This document shows positions 41,620 to 50,613 of a stretch of 64,000 bases of DNA, one piece after another. The notes beneath the pieces were generated by a model. That model worked only from the letters and a program-made list of their open reading frames with translations. It made no database searches and was not told the DNA's origin. The stretch comes from JBGCEZ01 sp045106735 (lineage in GTDB: Bacteria; Planctomycetota; Phycisphaerae; Phycisphaerales; SM1A02), in NCBI GenBank assembly GCA_045106735.1, contig JBGCEZ010000023.1, forward strand, positions 1 through 64,000, written 5' to 3'. Within the stretch, counting starts at the first letter, position 1, and every line of letters starts with the position of its first letter. A program made the translations under genes and the position numbers.

Positions 41620-42513
41620 ATGCGTTCAGCCACCGCCGAAGCCTCTCGCGCCCCCCGCTGCCTCGTCGCCGCGGCCGGCCTCACCGTCCTCATGGCCGCC
41701 GGCTGCGTCCCCCAGGACCGGTACGACGCGCTGCTCACCGCCAACCGCTCCCTCCAGGAACGCGTGACCTCGGCCGAGGCCGACCGTGATTCGACCCTGC
41801 GGGATCTCGATACCTCGCGGGGTGGCCTGAGCCAGATCGAGCAGGAAAACATGAACCTGCAGTCGCGCGTGCAGCGCCTCGACGGCGAGCTCGCCAACGT
41901 CGCCGCCCGCAACGAGGAGTACATCCGGCAGATCAGCAGCCTGGACATGGGCTCCCTGCCGGCGAACGTGACCCGGGCCCTGAGCGATCTGGCCAACCGC
42001 CAGCCTGATCTCCTGAGCTTCGACGCCGGCACCGGCATGGTCCGCTTCGCCAGCGACCTGACCTTCGACCTCGGCTCGGACTCGGTGAAGTCCAGCGCCG
42101 ACACCGCGATCGCCACCGTCGCCCGCGTCCTGAATTCCACCGACGCCAATGGCCTGCAGGTGGAAGTCGTCGGCCACACGGACAACGTCCCGATCAGCCG
42201 GGCGGCCACCCGGGCCAAGCACCCCACCAACATGCACCTTTCGGTCCACCGCGCGATCGCCGTGCGGTCGGCTCTGGTGAAGGCCGGCGTGGCCAGCAAC
42301 CGGATCAAGGTCGCCGGGTTCGGCGAGTACCTCCCGGTCCAGGCCAACGCCAGCCGTGGCGGCAACCCGGCCAACCGCCGCGTGGAGATCTTCATCTCCG
42401 AACGTGAGGCCCCGGCCGCCCCCGCCGCCGCCGCTCCGGCCCGTTCGGTCGCCACCCCCGCTCGCTCGGCCCCCGCGCCGGCCCGTCCGACCCAGCCCGA
42501 CTACGAGAAGTAA
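41620..42513 (+). CDS. OmpA-family lipoprotein
   Basis: 297 residues. The N-terminus has a lipoprotein signal (LTVLMAAGC, lipobox Cys about residue 30). A coiled-coil stretch follows (LLTANRSLQERVTSAEADR to about residue 110), then the OmpA peptidoglycan-binding domain: FDLGSDSVKSSADTA, VVGHTDNVPIS, LSVHRAIAVRSALVKAGV and NPANRRVEIFIS. The last 30 residues are Ala/Pro/Arg-rich. It likely tethers the outer membrane to peptidoglycan. The ATG at 41620 follows AAAGGAT. Confidence 0.9.
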   Translation: MRSATAEASRAPRCLVAAAGLTVLMAAGCVPQDRYDALLTANRSLQERVTSAEADRDSTLRDLDTSRGGLSQIEQENMNLQSRVQRLDGELANVAARNEEYIRQISSLDMGSLPANVTRALSDLANRQPDLLSFDAGTGMVRFASDLTFDLGSDSVKSSADTAIATVARVLNSTDANGLQVEVVGHTDNVPISRAATRAKHPTNMHLSVHRAIAVRSALVKAGVASNRIKVAGFGEYLPVQANASRGGNPANRRVEIFISEREAPAAPAAAAPARSVATPARSAPAPARPTQPDYEK

Positions 42514-42942
42514 GTCGACGGCGGCCCCGGCCCCGGCCGGGCCAACGGGATCGCCACCAACTGAACCGTCGCCTCGCCCGCTCCGGCGGCGAGGCCACGA
42601 ACCCCGCCCGCGGCGGTGACCTGAAGCGCCAGGTCGCCGCCGCGGTCGCGCGCGGAGGGTCCGGAAGCCATGCCGCCCCGTCGACCTAGATTGCGCAGAC
42701 TGCCCCACAAGCCCCGATTTCCGGCCGGTCGCGCTCAAGTCTCGTGACCGAGCGCTCGCACGCGTTGACCGGCGCCGTCCAGCCCCTACCCTGCGGCAAC
42801 CGGAGTCGAATGGCGGGCGTTTTCGCCCTTTCCCATTGCCGGATCACAACGCGTGCTGGTGCCTCCAGGCGGCCCCCGGAACGGGCCGCGGCGATCGGTG
42901 ACGCATCCATCCGACGACGGTCCACCCCCGAGGAGAACGGAC
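42514..42942. other. Intergenic region upstream of the lamin-tail protein
   Basis: 429 bases with no supportable gene. A minus-strand frame of about 60 codons exists at 42501-42710 but has no similarity I recognise. The promoter of the secreted protein gene should be in the right part; no clear boxes. Confidence 0.35.
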
Positions 42943-45339
42943 ATGAAGAGGTACGGAACGGCCGTGTTGGCCGCTGGCGTGCTGGGTTGCATGACCAGCG
43001 CCGCGTTTGCCGGCGGCGATATCCGGATCAACGAGATCCGAATCGACCAGCCTGGCGCGGACAACAACGAATACTTCGAGCTGCTGGGTTCGCCCGGCGC
43101 GTCGCTCAACGGCCTGGCCTACATCGTCATCGGCGACGGCCCGGGCGGCGAAGGCACGATTGAGAACGTCACGCTGCTCGACGGCCTGACGCTCGACGCG
43201 GGCGGCTTCTACGCCGAGACCGACATCGCGGTCATCAACTTCGAGAACGCGGACAACGTCACCCACGCCCTCGTCTCCGGATTCACCGGCGCCGACGGCG
43301 ACGACCTCGACACCGATGACGACGGCGTGCTCGACGTGCTTCCGTGGACCAGCGTCCTCGACGCGGTCTGCACGGTGAACGACGCCGGCTTCCCCTTCCA
43401 GTACGCGGTCGAACTCGGCGGCGAAGCGGTTGGCCCCGACGGCACGTTCTTCCCCGGCTACATCTTCCGCTGCGGCGCGGCGGGCGACTGGGCCATCGGC
43501 GGCTTCGCCTATCCGGCCGAGGACTCCGAGGGCGCCCCGAACGCCGACTGCCCCGCCGACACCGACGGCGATGGCATCCCCGACCCCCAGGACAACTGCG
43601 TTGACCTGCCGAACCCCGGCCAGGAAGACTGCGACGGCGACGGCATCGGCGACGTCTGCGAGATCGCCGACGGCACGCAGGTCGACGCCAACGGCAACGG
43701 CATCCCCGACGACTGTGAGCCCGGCGACATCGTCATCAACGAAATCCTCGCCGACCCCGCGCCGGATATCACCGGCGACGCCAACGGCGACGGCATCAAC
43801 AGCACCACCGACGACGAGTTCGTCGAGATCTACAACGACACCGGCGCGAACCTGGACCTCAGCGAGGCCATCCTGTCCGACGGTGCCACCGATCGCCACG
43901 TGTTCCCGATCGGCACCGTCATTCCCGACGGCTGCTCGATCGTGATCTTCGGCGGCGGCGTGCCCAACGGCGGCTTCGGCGGCGCGACCGTGCAGGTCGC
44001 TTCGACCGGCGGCCTCGGGCTCAACAACGGCGGCGACACCGTCACCGTCACCGACCCCTTCGGCGGCATCATCGTCACCGCGACCTACGGCAGCGGCGTG
44101 GCCGACCAGTCGCTCACCCGCGACCCGGACATCACCGGTGTCGACTTCGTCGCCCACTCCACCGCGGCTGGCTCCAACGGCGCGCTCTTCAGCCCCGGCA
44201 CCATGATCGATGGCATGAGCTTCGGCGGCTGCCCCGACGTGGTTGACACCGACGGCGACGGCATCCCCGATGACGTCGACAACTGCCCGAACCTGTCGAA
44301 CCCCGGCCAGGAAGACTGCGACGGCAACGGCATCGGCGACGCCTGCGAGATCGCCGACGGCACGCAGACCGACTGCAACTTCGACATGATTCCCGACGAG
44401 TGCCAGATCGACGCCGGCGTGCTGATCGACTGCGACGGCAACGGCATCCCGGACATCTGCGATCTGCAGGCCAACCCGGGCCTCGACGGAAACAACAACC
44501 AGGTGATCGACGGCTGCGAAGTCGTCGCCCCCGCGGTGGTGATCAACGAGATCCGCATCGAGCAGCCCGGCCCCGAGTCGGACGAGTACTTCGAGCTCCG
44601 CGGTGACGCGGGCACGAGCCTCGACGGCCTGTGGTACGTCGTGATCGGCGACGGTCCCGGCGGCGAAGGTGGTTCCGGCGTGATCGAAGCGGCCATCTCG
44701 CTCGACGGCCTGACGATCCCCAGCGACGGATTCTTCCTCGCCACCGAGGACACCTTCACCCTCGGCTCCATCTTCACGGTTGACGCGTTCCTGCCCAGCG
44801 GCGCCATCAACTTCGAAGGCAGTGACAACGTCACCCACGCCCTGGTCCGCAACCTGTACCGCGGCGTTGGCACCGACATCGACACCACCGACAACGGCAC
44901 GCCGGAAACGGAAGCCTGGCTCGAGGTCGTCGACATCGTCGCCCTGCTCGAGAACGCCGAGGATCCGCCGGCCAACACCGAGCGGGAGTACGCGACGTTC
45001 TTTGGCGGCGAGACGGTCGGACCGGATGACATCTTCGTCCCCGGTCAGGTCTACCGCTGCTCGAACGACGACAACTGGGCCATCGGCACCTTCGATCCGC
45101 TGGATCCCCTGTCCGCCGATACCCCGGGTGACATGAACCCGGCCTGCGAGGGCGGCGGCAAGTGCGTCGGCGACCTCAACGGCGACCTGTCGGTCGACTT
45201 CCAGGATCTGCTCACGCTCCTGGCCGCCTTCGGTCCGTGCCCCGATGGGAAGCCGTGCCCGGCCGACTTCACCATGGACATGACCGTGGACTTCCAGGAC
45301 CTGCTGACGCTCCTCGCGTCGTTCGGCCCCTGCCCGTAA
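42943..45339 (+). CDS. Secreted multidomain protein: lamin-tail domains, calcium repeats, dockerin-like end
   Basis: 798 residues. A signal peptide (KRYGTAVLAAGVLGCMTSAA) leads to three lamin-tail-like domains at about 28-205 (INEIRIDQPGADNNEYFELL), 265-430 (VINEILADPAPDI) and 527-735 (VVINEIRIEQPGPESDEYFE). Thrombospondin-3-like acidic repeats lie between them (DTDGDGIPDPQDNC; GQEDCDGDGIGDVCEIADG), which bind calcium. The C-terminus has two dockerin-like copies (GDLNGDLSVDFQDLLTLLAA and MDMTVDFQDLLTLLASFGPC). The first and third lamin-tail units are near copies. It is probably a surface or matrix adhesin. The ATG follows GAGGAGA; a terminator is at 45421. Confidence 0.86.
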   Translation: MKRYGTAVLAAGVLGCMTSAAFAGGDIRINEIRIDQPGADNNEYFELLGSPGASLNGLAYIVIGDGPGGEGTIENVTLLDGLTLDAGGFYAETDIAVINFENADNVTHALVSGFTGADGDDLDTDDDGVLDVLPWTSVLDAVCTVNDAGFPFQYAVELGGEAVGPDGTFFPGYIFRCGAAGDWAIGGFAYPAEDSEGAPNADCPADTDGDGIPDPQDNCVDLPNPGQEDCDGDGIGDVCEIADGTQVDANGNGIPDDCEPGDIVINEILADPAPDITGDANGDGINSTTDDEFVEIYNDTGANLDLSEAILSDGATDRHVFPIGTVIPDGCSIVIFGGGVPNGGFGGATVQVASTGGLGLNNGGDTVTVTDPFGGIIVTATYGSGVADQSLTRDPDITGVDFVAHSTAAGSNGALFSPGTMIDGMSFGGCPDVVDTDGDGIPDDVDNCPNLSNPGQEDCDGNGIGDACEIADGTQTDCNFDMIPDECQIDAGVLIDCDGNGIPDICDLQANPGLDGNNNQVIDGCEVVAPAVVINEIRIEQPGPESDEYFELRGDAGTSLDGLWYVVIGDGPGGEGGSGVIEAAISLDGLTIPSDGFFLATEDTFTLGSIFTVDAFLPSGAINFEGSDNVTHALVRNLYRGVGTDIDTTDNGTPETEAWLEVVDIVALLENAEDPPANTEREYATFFGGETVGPDDIFVPGQVYRCSNDDNWAIGTFDPLDPLSADTPGDMNPACEGGGKCVGDLNGDLSVDFQDLLTLLAAFGPCPDGKPCPADFTMDMTVDFQDLLTLLASFGPCP

Positions 45340-45420
45340 TGCTCGGTCTGGCGGTGATCAACGTCCGGCTCCTGGCCGAACGCACCGCCGGCTGACATCT
45401 CGGCCTGGATTGCATTGACG

Positions 45421-45455
45421 GCGGCCCCCGGTCATCTCGACCGGGGGCCGCTTTC
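45421..45455 (+). terminator. Rho-independent terminator
   Basis: 13-bp perfect arms (GCGGCCCCCGGTC / GACCGGGGGCCGC) with a 5-base loop, followed by TTTCG, about 80 bases after the lamin-tail protein stop. Confidence 0.8.
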
Positions 45456-45636
45456 GTGCGCGGTCAGGAACGAACGTTGGGAGAACATCGCCGGGAATCC
45501 AGCGTCCGCGATCCAGTACCCGCGATCCAGCGTCCGAAAATCCGCGTCCGGGAATCTGGGCCGAGCCCCGAACGTCGCCCAATCACCTCGATTTCTCGAA
45601 CCCGGGGGAACCGCGTCCGCTGCTAGACTCGCGGTC

Positions 45637-47313
45637 ATGCCCACCCCCGAATCGCCAGTCGCCGGGACCCAGCCCGGCTCCCGCCCCGCTCGCCCCCGCC
45701 CGGCGTGCCTCGGCCCGGCCGCGGCCGACGGGGCTGCCGCTCCGGCCTTGGTCCGGACGATTGCCCTCGCGGCCACACTGAGCGTTGCCGCGGCCCTCGG
45801 TGGTTGTGGCGGCGGCGGAGAAGACGATTCGGACTCGCCCACGAACGGGACCGACGCCGGCGCGAGAAGCCCCTCGGGCGTGGTTGAACCAGCGGGCACG
45901 GCCGACGGGCCGGACGGCGGGCAAGCCAATTCGCCCGGCGGAGGCCAGGCCAACGGCCGCGCGGTCATCGCCCCCGCCGCGGTCCCGGTTCCGGCGTCCA
46001 ACGACCCGGTGGCGATCCCCACGGGCGTCGACCTCGACCCCGAAACGGCGAACATCCTGGAAGCCCGGCGCGTGGCCGCGTCCGTCGACCCCGACTCGAT
46101 CGCCGCCCGCACGCGCTACGCCCTTGCCCTGCAGGCGGCCCAGCTCGACGAGCCGGCCATGCGCACCTGGGAACAGGTCGTGGCCGCCGGCCCGAACGAT
46201 CCCACTGGCTGGTACTTCCTGGCCATCACCCGCCGGCAGATCGGCCAGACCGACGAAGCCATGGCCGCCCTCCACCGCAGCATCGCCGCCGGCCCGGACT
46301 ATCTCCCGGCCCAGACCCGCCGCGGGTTCTGGCACTTGGAGAATGGCGATCCGGTGGCGGCGTCGACCGACTTCTCCGCCGTTCTGCGCGTGGTCAACGG
46401 TGATCCGGCGGCAAGCATCGGCATGGCCCGCGTCTTGATTCAAGCGGGCGAAGACGAACAAGCGTCGGCGATCCTCGCGGTCTTGCGACGCAGCGAACCG
46501 CGCGACGCGTACGTGCGCTTCCTGTATGGCGGCGTCTTGCAACGCCTCGGCCGGTCCGACCTCGCTCGCTTCGAGCTTGAAGCGGGGGCCGGCAGCCAGT
46601 TCGTCTGGGGCGCCCGCGACCCGCGCATGTTGGCCGTGGCCAATCAGCGTGTCGGCCCGCGGGCCCGGATCTCCATGGGCCAGCAACTCGTCGGCGCCGG
46701 CCAGTTCTCGGCCGCCCGCGACCGCGTCGCCCCGCTCGTCAACGATCCGGCCACCGATGCCGCCCCGCGCATCATCCTCGCCGAGGCGATCCGTGGACTC
46801 GGCGACCCGGCCCGGGCCATCGAGCTCCTGGTCGAAGGCTCGGAAGCCCGCCCTGAAGATGCCTCGCTCGTCCTGAATCTGGCCTTGCACCAGCACCAAG
46901 CTGGCGATGCCGATGCGGCCCTCCGCCTGGTCCGCAAGGCGATCTCGATGAACGAAACGACGGTGGACGCCCACCTGCTGCTGGCCACGCTGCATCGCGA
47001 AGCTGGCCGCCACACGGACGCCGAAGCCGCCGCCCGCCGCGCCCTCGAACTGGATCCCAACGGGTTCCGTTCCAACTTCACGCTGGGCGTGGCCATCTAC
47101 GACCAGGGAACTCGCCAGCGCGAAGCACTGGCCCAACTCCAGCTCGCTCGCCAGCGACATCCAGAACGCTGGGAGTCCTGGTACTACATCGCCGTGCTCC
47201 TGGCTGACGACAACCAACCGGAGCAAGCCGCTCGGTTTGCGGAACGGGCCGCCAGATTGGCCCCCCCGAACCATCCGCTCATCACCGAATTGTTGAGGGC
47301 ACTCGCGAAGTGA
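45637..47313 (+). CDS. TPR lipoprotein
   Basis: 558 residues. A lipoprotein signal (LAATLSVAAALGGC) is followed by a Gly/Asp/Ala-rich linker to about residue 125. Tetratricopeptide repeats then run to the end, for example AMRTWEQVVAAGPNDPTGWY and AALRLVRKAISMNETTVDAH. It is probably anchored in the envelope and binds partners there. Its stop overlaps the GTG start of the CRTAC1-type lipoprotein gene (GTGA), and the two are very likely made together. Confidence 0.85.
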   Translation: MPTPESPVAGTQPGSRPARPRPACLGPAAADGAAAPALVRTIALAATLSVAAALGGCGGGGEDDSDSPTNGTDAGARSPSGVVEPAGTADGPDGGQANSPGGGQANGRAVIAPAAVPVPASNDPVAIPTGVDLDPETANILEARRVAASVDPDSIAARTRYALALQAAQLDEPAMRTWEQVVAAGPNDPTGWYFLAITRRQIGQTDEAMAALHRSIAAGPDYLPAQTRRGFWHLENGDPVAASTDFSAVLRVVNGDPAASIGMARVLIQAGEDEQASAILAVLRRSEPRDAYVRFLYGGVLQRLGRSDLARFELEAGAGSQFVWGARDPRMLAVANQRVGPRARISMGQQLVGAGQFSAARDRVAPLVNDPATDAAPRIILAEAIRGLGDPARAIELLVEGSEARPEDASLVLNLALHQHQAGDADAALRLVRKAISMNETTVDAHLLLATLHREAGRHTDAEAAARRALELDPNGFRSNFTLGVAIYDQGTRQREALAQLQLARQRHPERWESWYYIAVLLADDNQPEQAARFAERAARLAPPNHPLITELLRALAK

Positions 47314-49196
47314 AACAGTGGGGTTCAGTGGGGGGACCCGTGGGGGGTCCAAAGACAACGCCGTCTGGCACGAGGTTCGCGACCACCGTGGTCGCGACTT
47401 ACCTCGGCGTGATCGGTCTCGGCATGCTGGGTGGCGGCAGCGCTGGCTGCAGCGAAGAAGAGCCGCCAGATGCTCCTCCTGACGTTCAGGCCGAGACGCC
47501 GCCCGCCGCGTCGGCGATTCCAGAGCCCGTCGTGCCGCCGCCCGCGCCGCCGAACGCCCCGTGGTTCGAGCTCGCCGCCGACATCGGACTGGACTTTGAA
47601 CATCATTCCGGCGAACGCGGAGAGCACTGGCTTCCGTCCAGTATCTGCGGCGGCGGCGGCCTAGTGGACATTGATGGCGACGGCGACCTGGATGCGTACC
47701 TCGTCCAATCCGGCCCGCTCCCCGGCGACCTGGAAGGCATGAGCGCTTCGGTCGAACGTCCGCGGAACCGGCTCTTCCTCAACGACGGGGCGCCGTCCAC
47801 CGGCGGCGCCCCCCGCTTCATCGACATCAGCCACGCGAGCGGGACCGACGACGACGGCTACGGCATGGGCTTGACCGCGGCCGACTACGACGCCGACGGC
47901 GACTTCGATCTGTACGTGACGAACCTGGGGGCGAACGTCCTCTACCGCAACGACGGCCCCGGTCCCGACGGCACCACCGTCTTCACCGACGTGACCGAAC
48001 GCACGGGAACCGGCGACCCCGGCTTCTCCACCGGCGCCGCGTTTTTCGATGCCGATGGCGACGGCGACCTCGACCTGTGGGTACTCAACTACATCGACTG
48101 GACGCCGTCGATGGGCAATCGCATTTGCTACAACGCCTTCGGGTCGCCCGACTACTGCGTGCCCACGGCATACGACGCGCCATCCGTCGACCGCTTCTAC
48201 CGCAACCGAGGAGACGGCACGTTCGTCGACGACACCGAGGCCGCCGGCCTGAGCGCCGTGCGGGGGACGGGCCTCGGCATCGTGGCCGCGGACTTTGATG
48301 GCGACCGCGACCTCGACGTGTTCGTCGCCAACGACGCCATGGCCGACCGACTCTGGGTCAACCGCGGCGACGGACGCTTCATTGAAGACGGCCTGCTCTC
48401 AGGCGTGGCCACCGACGCCGAAGGCCGGACCACGGCCAGCATGGGCGTCACCGTCAATGACTGGGACTTCGACGGCGACCTTGACCTCTTGATCTGCAAC
48501 GTCTCGCGGGAGACCGACTCGCTGTTCCGGAACGAAGGCGGCATGTTCGTCGACGTGACAAACCGCGCGGGGCTGGGCACCGTGAGCCGGCGTTTCACGC
48601 GCTTTGGCCATGCGTTGCGCGACTTCGACCACGACGGATTCGTCGATCTGCTCCAAGCCAACGGGCGCGTGATGCGGCAGAATCCGGTGCACGTGGAAGA
48701 TGATCCGTACGCCGAGCCGAACGTCTTGATGCGCGGCGGCGCCGACGGCCGCTTTCGCGAAGTCGAGCCGCGCGGCGGGACGGCCGCCCCCCTGCTGGCC
48801 ACCAGCCGCGGCCTGGCCTTCGGCGACATCGACGACGATGGCGATGTCGACGCATTGGTCATCAATCGCGACGGCCCGGCCCACTTGCTGCTCAACATCG
48901 CGCCCAAGGCCGGCCGTTCGATCGTCGCGACATTGGTCGACGAGACGGACAGGCCCGTCCACCACGCGACGCTTCGGGCGCAAGTCGGCGGTCGCTCCGT
49001 CCGGGCCGACGTGCGCATCGCCGAGAGCTACCTCGTGGCCAATGATGACCGCGTGCACGTGGGACTCGGCGCGGCTCCGATGGCCACCGACGTCACGGTC
49101 GAATGGGCCGACGGGTCGAAAGAGTTCTTCGATCAGGTTCCCGCCGGGCGCTGGATCATCCGCCGCGGGTCGGGGGCGGCGGTTCCGTTGCCCTGA
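47310..49196 (+). CDS. CRTAC1-type lipoprotein with FG-GAP repeats and ASPIC/UnbV domain
   Basis: 628 residues. Export signal with lipobox (GMLGGGSAGC, Cys about residue 47) and a Pro-rich linker. Then come FG-GAP/VCBS beta-propeller blades rich in calcium-type loops (LVDIDGDGDLDAYLV, AADYDADGDFDLYVTN, AAFFDADGDGDLDLWVLN, GDIDDDGDVDALVI). The C-terminal ASPIC/UnbV domain is the segment around VHVGLGAAPMATDVTVEWADG. This pairing with a TPR protein recurs in planctomycetes and related phyla; the function is not established. GTG start, translationally coupled to the TPR gene. Confidence 0.88.
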   Translation: MKQWGSVGGPVGGPKTTPSGTRFATTVVATYLGVIGLGMLGGGSAGCSEEEPPDAPPDVQAETPPAASAIPEPVVPPPAPPNAPWFELAADIGLDFEHHSGERGEHWLPSSICGGGGLVDIDGDGDLDAYLVQSGPLPGDLEGMSASVERPRNRLFLNDGAPSTGGAPRFIDISHASGTDDDGYGMGLTAADYDADGDFDLYVTNLGANVLYRNDGPGPDGTTVFTDVTERTGTGDPGFSTGAAFFDADGDGDLDLWVLNYIDWTPSMGNRICYNAFGSPDYCVPTAYDAPSVDRFYRNRGDGTFVDDTEAAGLSAVRGTGLGIVAADFDGDRDLDVFVANDAMADRLWVNRGDGRFIEDGLLSGVATDAEGRTTASMGVTVNDWDFDGDLDLLICNVSRETDSLFRNEGGMFVDVTNRAGLGTVSRRFTRFGHALRDFDHDGFVDLLQANGRVMRQNPVHVEDDPYAEPNVLMRGGADGRFREVEPRGGTAAPLLATSRGLAFGDIDDDGDVDALVINRDGPAHLLLNIAPKAGRSIVATLVDETDRPVHHATLRAQVGGRSVRADVRIAESYLVANDDRVHVGLGAAPMATDVTVEWADGSKEFFDQVPAGRWIIRRGSGAAVPLP

Positions 49197-49260
49197 GCGA
49201 TCGCGCGGGCTGGGCGCGGCCCGAGCGCTGCCTGAGCACGAAACGCCCTCGCCGAAACGG

Positions 49261-50475
49261 TTAGCGGATCATCCCGGCCACGGGGAAGACCATGCGTTCT
49301 TCGCCGGGAATGCGGCTGCGAACGACGACCTGGCCGGAAACGCGGCCGGTGTAGTCGCCGGGATCGCCGCGGACGGCAACGGTCCAGCGCCGGCCGTCGA
49401 AGCCGTCGTCGGGATACATCTCAACGCGAAGGCCAGGAAAGCTCGGGTTCTCAAGGGTCGCGTCGATCAGGTCGAGGGCCTGACCGTTGCGGCTCGTCAG
49501 AATCAACGCCCGGGCAAACGGCTCGCCGGCCCGCACCGACGACACCCGAACCATCGTGTCGCTGACCAAGACCTCGCCGAAGACCGAACCGCTGACGGTG
49601 AAGGTGCTCGAGCGGCGCGTGGGCCGCGGGTCGCCGGGAACCAAGCCGGTCCCGCTGATCTGGATCGACGAGAAGAGCTGCCCCCAGGGAGCGTTCGGGG
49701 CGACGGTGACTTCGATGATCTGCGTCGACATGCCGTCGGCGTTGAGCGGATCATCAGGGCGGCGCGGTCCGCGGCCGTCGTCGATGACCCGGGCGGTCAC
49801 GTAGCGGCCCGACGTTCCCTGCGGGATCAACCGCTCGATGACGAAGTTCGGGTCCTTGCAGCGAACCAGCACCCGGGCGGATTTCTCGTTGCCGCGGATG
49901 ATCGTGCCGAGCCGGACAACCTGCGGTTCGGCGGCGATGAACTGCCGGACCTCGGAGCGGATCGTCAGCACGACCGGCGGTCCGACATCGGACAGCACGG
50001 TGATCGTCTTGGCCTGGCGGCCGCGGCCCTTGGGATTGAAGACGACGCCGATGGGGTGGCTCTCGCCCGGGGCGAACACCTTCTTCTTGAGGCTGGTGGC
50101 CGTGCATCCGCACGAGGCCTTCACCGCGAGGATCGTCAGGTCCGCGTCCCCGGTGTTCGTGAACATGAACTCGGTGGAGTAGGTCTCGAAGTCCCAGACT
50201 TTGCCGAAGTCATGCTGCACCCGCTCGAAGTTCAGCTGCGGAGCGGCGGCCACGGCCGTGACCGTGGCCATGCCCATCGCCGGCGTGGCGGGAGCAAGAC
50301 CGATGGCGGGCGTGGCAACGGCAGGTGCTGGAGTCGTCGCCCCGGCGGCTGAAGCCACCGCGGCCAGCTCGTGAGAAGCGGCTGCCCCCCCCACCGGCGA
50401 TGCCGCCAGGGCCAACAGCGTCAACGACAGGAACGGCAAACGAATGGCGAATCGCGGGCTCTTCATGACCGACAT
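49261..50475 (-). CDS. DUF1573 exported protein
   Basis: 404 residues. A signal peptide (RLPFLSLTLLALAASPVGGAA) and an Ala/Thr/Pro-rich linker lead to a DUF1573 domain (about 80-175): HDFGKVWDFETYSTEFMFTN and VKASCGCTATSLKKKVFAPG, with the typical CGC cysteines. Two more beta-rich domains of similar size fill the rest, perhaps diverged repeats. DUF1573 proteins have Ig-like folds and are exported; function is unclear. The start could be the Met at 50466 instead. It is divergent from the transglutaminase-like gene. Confidence 0.82.
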   Translation of the reverse strand: MSVMKSPRFAIRLPFLSLTLLALAASPVGGAAASHELAAVASAAGATTPAPAVATPAIGLAPATPAMGMATVTAVAAAPQLNFERVQHDFGKVWDFETYSTEFMFTNTGDADLTILAVKASCGCTATSLKKKVFAPGESHPIGVVFNPKGRGRQAKTITVLSDVGPPVVLTIRSEVRQFIAAEPQVVRLGTIIRGNEKSARVLVRCKDPNFVIERLIPQGTSGRYVTARVIDDGRGPRRPDDPLNADGMSTQIIEVTVAPNAPWGQLFSSIQISGTGLVPGDPRPTRRSSTFTVSGSVFGEVLVSDTMVRVSSVRAGEPFARALILTSRNGQALDLIDATLENPSFPGLRVEMYPDDGFDGRRWTVAVRGDPGDYTGRVSGQVVVRSRIPGEERMVFPVAGMIR

Positions 50476-50613
50476 GATACGGGGCCGGAACGCCGGATCT
50501 CAGGATGTGCCGAATCCGCCTCAGCCACCCCTCCGCCGAAAGCGATTTCGGCGTACCGTTGGGGGGCCCGGCCACTCGCCCACGCCCGCCGGATCCGCCC
50601 TGGGAGCCCTCCA

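Noticed and set aside
42501..42710. A small minus-strand gene between the OmpA lipoprotein and the lamin-tail protein
   Set aside because: No ribosome site, no recognised family, and composition like other chance frames.
42844..44838. A 664-codon minus-strand frame opposite the lamin-tail protein gene
   Set aside because: Val/Ala/Gly-rich repeat of the sense DGDG codons; no domain; the sense protein has a signal peptide and clear domains.
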